Of a DNA stretch of 64,000 nt, positions 62,596 through 64,000 are shown one piece after another. The notes beneath the pieces were generated by a model that was not told where the DNA came from, searched no databases, and saw only the letters and a list, made by a program, of their open reading frames with translations. The position numbers and the translations under genes were made by a program. This DNA is from Candidatus Bathyarchaeota archaeon (GTDB lineage: Archaea; Thermoproteota; Bathyarchaeia; Bathyarchaeales; Bathycorpusculaceae), in the NCBI GenBank assembly GCA_026014585.1, contig JAOZIA010000022.1, positions 248,001 through 312,000 on the forward strand, given 5' to 3'. Position 1 is the stretch's first letter. Each line of letters starts with the position of its first letter.

Positions 62596-62743
62596 AATCC
62601 GAGATTCCCTTTCTCTTTTTGTCAGCGTTCAGCAAATTTTCAATATACAGTCTAATTGTGCAGTTGTTTTCTTGCGCTCTTTTGCATATTTCTTGGTGAA
62701 TGCGTTCAGTAACTGTTATGCACTTATACCCTTTTCTTGGCAT
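62567..62743 (-). CDS. Ribbon-helix-helix type DNA-binding protein
   Basis: A 58-residue protein starting MPRKGYKCITVTERIHQEICKR, followed by a helix-turn-helix-like pair, as in small RHH repressors. I choose ATG 62743 because the family start MPxKGYK is shared with the divergent gene at 62863; ATG 62755 is also open. It faces a related gene across a palindrome-rich region, so autoregulation is likely. Confidence 0.65.
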   Translation of the reverse strand: MPRKGYKCITVTERIHQEICKRAQENNCTIRLYIENLLNADKKRKGISDYADCDSSTK

Positions 62744-62761
62744 AAACCAATCCATTCTCCC

Positions 62762-62848
62762 GTACAGTACGGTACTAAACTAAATATATAATTATCGGTA
62801 AGTTAGCAATGTTAAAACTTAAATAAACGTACGTTCGGTAATACGTTT
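62762..62848. promoter_or_regulatory. Divergent operator/promoter region between two RHH genes
   Basis: Three GTAC copies spaced by one base (GTACaGTACgGTAC, 62762-62775) lie close to the minus-strand gene. An inverted repeat AAACGTA...TACGTTT (62825-62848) lies close to the plus-strand gene. TAAATATATAATT between them is a TATA-like stretch. The layout fits operators bound by the RHH proteins. Confidence 0.45.
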
Positions 62849-62862
62849 AAGAGGGGAACTAC

Positions 62863-63063
62863 ACGCCAAAAAAAGGCTATAAAACCATTACTGTAAAAGC
62901 TGAAGTTTACGATTACTTTTTCAAAGAATGGCTAAATGTCAAGGAAGAATATACAATCAATAAAGGCATCCGAAGCTTCTCAGCCTACGTGACCTACAAA
63001 CTTGCCGAACTAATAGCTGAAGACAAGAAAAACAACCCAAAAAATAAGAAAACAACCAGCTAA
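62863..63063 (+). CDS. Ribbon-helix-helix type DNA-binding protein with apparent ACG start
   Basis: A 66-residue frame whose first codons read ACG-CCA-AAA-AAA-GGC, i.e. (M)PKKGYKTITVKAEVYD, matching the start of the divergent RHH gene. There is no ATG, GTG or TTG in frame before or near this point. A GAGGGG ribosome binding site sits 6 bases before the ACG, exactly where a start is expected. So it is either a true ACG start or a gene disabled by an ATG-to-ACG change. The rest of the frame is intact (FSAYVTYKLAELIAEDK helix). Confidence 0.55.
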   Translation, partial: TPKKGYKTITVKAEVYDYFFKEWLNVKEEYTINKGIRSFSAYVTYKLAELIAEDKKNNPKNKKTTS

Positions 63064-63069
63064 ATGCTA

Positions 63070-63081
63070 CAGCTTTAAATA
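63070..63081 (+). promoter_or_regulatory. TATA-like promoter of purA
   Basis: CAGCTTTAAATA lies about 35-45 bases upstream of the purA ATG at 63115, suitable for an archaeal BRE/TATA element. The short leader contains GGTG but no strong Shine-Dalgarno sequence. Confidence 0.35.
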
Positions 63082-63114
63082 ACCCTAACCTCTTTTCTTG
63101 AACGGTGAAAAATT

Positions 63115-64000
63115 ATGCCCTGCACAGTGATTGTTGGTGCTTTCTGGGGAGACGAAGGCAAAGGAAAAATCATATCATATCTTGCTTTGAAAGATAATTT
63201 AGATTTTTGTGTACGAACAGGCTCAGTTAACGCAGCCCACACCATCTGGTATGAAGGAAAAAAATATGCACTCCACATGGTTCCCGCGGCTTTCATTAAC
63301 CCAAAAACAAGGCTACTGATTGCTGCAGGAGCAAACGTGCACATTCCAACATTCTTCTCAGAAATGGAACAAACCCAAGTCCCCAAAAACCGAATCGGCA
63401 TCGATCAAAACGCCTCCATAATCGAACAAAAACACGCCGACATAGACAAGGCATCTGCTGTCAACAAGGGCATCGGAACCACTGGTCGCGGTGTTGGACC
63501 CGCAATCGAAGAACGCGTCAGGCGCACAGCACTGTTGGCAAAGGATGCACCTGAAATTAAAGAGTACATTGCAGACCAAATTCAAGAAGTTAACGACGGC
63601 TTAGATGCGGGCAAAAGTGTTGTTTTAGAAGGCACACAAGGGTTTATGCTGTCACTTTTCCTCAGCGGCGGCTACCCCTATGTAACAAGCAGAGATACAG
63701 GAGCGTCCGCAATTGCTTCTGAAGCAGGTGTTGGACCTACCCGTGTGGACGATGTCATGATAGTTTACAAATCTTTCATAACCCGCGTCGGAGCTGGACC
63801 CTTACCTGGAGAAATGACCAAAGAAGAAGCCCTATCAAGAGGATGGTTTGAAGTTGCCGCTGGAACAGGAAGAGAACGCAGAAGTGCACCCTTCAATTTT
63901 GAATTGGCAAAGAAAACTGCCAAAATCAACGGTGCAACACAAGCCGCACTCACAAAACTTGACTGCATTTATCCTAGCTGTAAGGGCGCACGCAAATTTG
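63115..64000 (+). CDS. purA: Adenylosuccinate synthetase (PurA), 5' part
   Basis: The first 295 codons of adenylosuccinate synthetase, which joins IMP and aspartate using GTP on the route to AMP. The gene runs off the window. The GTP-binding N terminus is VIVGAFWGDEGKGKIISYLA; GIGTTGRGVGPAIEERVRR contains the IMP-binding Arg region. VVLEGTQGFMLSLFLSGGYPYVTSRDTGASA and GRERRSAPFNFE follow. Spacing between motifs matches the short archaeal form of about 340 residues rather than the 430-residue bacterial one. Confidence 0.95.
   Translation, partial: MPCTVIVGAFWGDEGKGKIISYLALKDNLDFCVRTGSVNAAHTIWYEGKKYALHMVPAAFINPKTRLLIAAGANVHIPTFFSEMEQTQVPKNRIGIDQNASIIEQKHADIDKASAVNKGIGTTGRGVGPAIEERVRRTALLAKDAPEIKEYIADQIQEVNDGLDAGKSVVLEGTQGFMLSLFLSGGYPYVTSRDTGASAIASEAGVGPTRVDDVMIVYKSFITRVGAGPLPGEMTKEEALSRGWFEVAAGTGRERRSAPFNFELAKKTAKINGATQAALTKLDCIYPSCKGARKF

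Noticed and set aside
1-64000. tRNA or rRNA genes
   Set aside because: Gaps were scanned for T-arm-like GTTCRA and acceptor pairing; the few TTCGA hits (for example near 3410) lack a cloverleaf. A tRNAscan-SE run would settle this.

Overview
The window is archaeal chromosomal DNA and most resembles Bathyarchaeota (Bathyarchaeia) or a related Thermoproteota lineage. The evidence is archaeal-type PheS/PheT, a Nop5-fibrillarin pair, an archaeosortase, a short archaeal-type PurA, stand-alone Lrp ligand-binding and zinc-ribbon proteins, many TTG/GTG starts and several promoters that look leaderless. The phylum is an inference; no rRNA or tRNA gene was found to confirm it.

Layout. 1-3.0 kb: end of pheS, pheT and a small Lrp/AsnC-type protein. 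3.0-4.2 kb: gene-poor, with small doubtful ORFs. 4.2-8.5 kb (minus): an archaeosortase with an EpsI-like domain and three membrane proteins. 8.6-9.8 kb: a secreted GH5-like glycosidase. 9.8-19.3 kb (minus): a surface-polysaccharide operon (glycosyltransferases, flippase, pyruvyl-transferase-like protein, ferredoxin/F420-beta-like protein, methyltransferase, multi-pass membrane protein, DUF1616 protein). 19.6-31.7 kb: a phosphate block with a winged-helix regulator, AbrB-PhoU, PstB, three cohesin-type surface proteins, PstS with a C-terminal dockerin-like module, PstC, an extended PstA and a membrane-anchored surface protein. 31.9-40.6 kb: zinc ribbons, a CYTH protein, a GIY-YIG-like protein, then a polyphosphate operon (PPK1, CHAD/metallophosphoesterase/HD protein broken by a one-base frameshift, Ppx/GppA) and an ATP-cone/restriction-endonuclease-like protein. 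40.6-47.5 kb: DUF2284 protein, PAS histidine kinase, 1,396-residue beta-helix surface protein. 47.6-64 kb: RNase HII, fibrillarin, Nop5, phosphoglycerate mutase, an HPr-kinase-like P-loop protein, a nucleotidyltransferase/kinase fusion, a CitG/MdcB-like protein, three paralogous nucleotidyltransferases, a PAP2 protein, small Cys-rich proteins, a divergent ribbon-helix-helix pair and the start of purA.

How it may fit together. Phosphate would be captured outside the cell by PstS, imported by PstCAB, gated by PhoU, stored as polyphosphate by PPK1 and released by Ppx, with CHAD and CYTH proteins acting on polyphosphate. The unusual part is that PstS ends in a dockerin-like calcium-binding repeat while three adjacent genes encode cohesin-type surface proteins, two of which end in a VPEY tripartite tail that an archaeosortase could process. 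I infer a non-cellulosomal cohesin-dockerin system that docks the phosphate-binding protein on the cell surface. Shared palindromes ahead of pstC and ppk suggest co-regulation.
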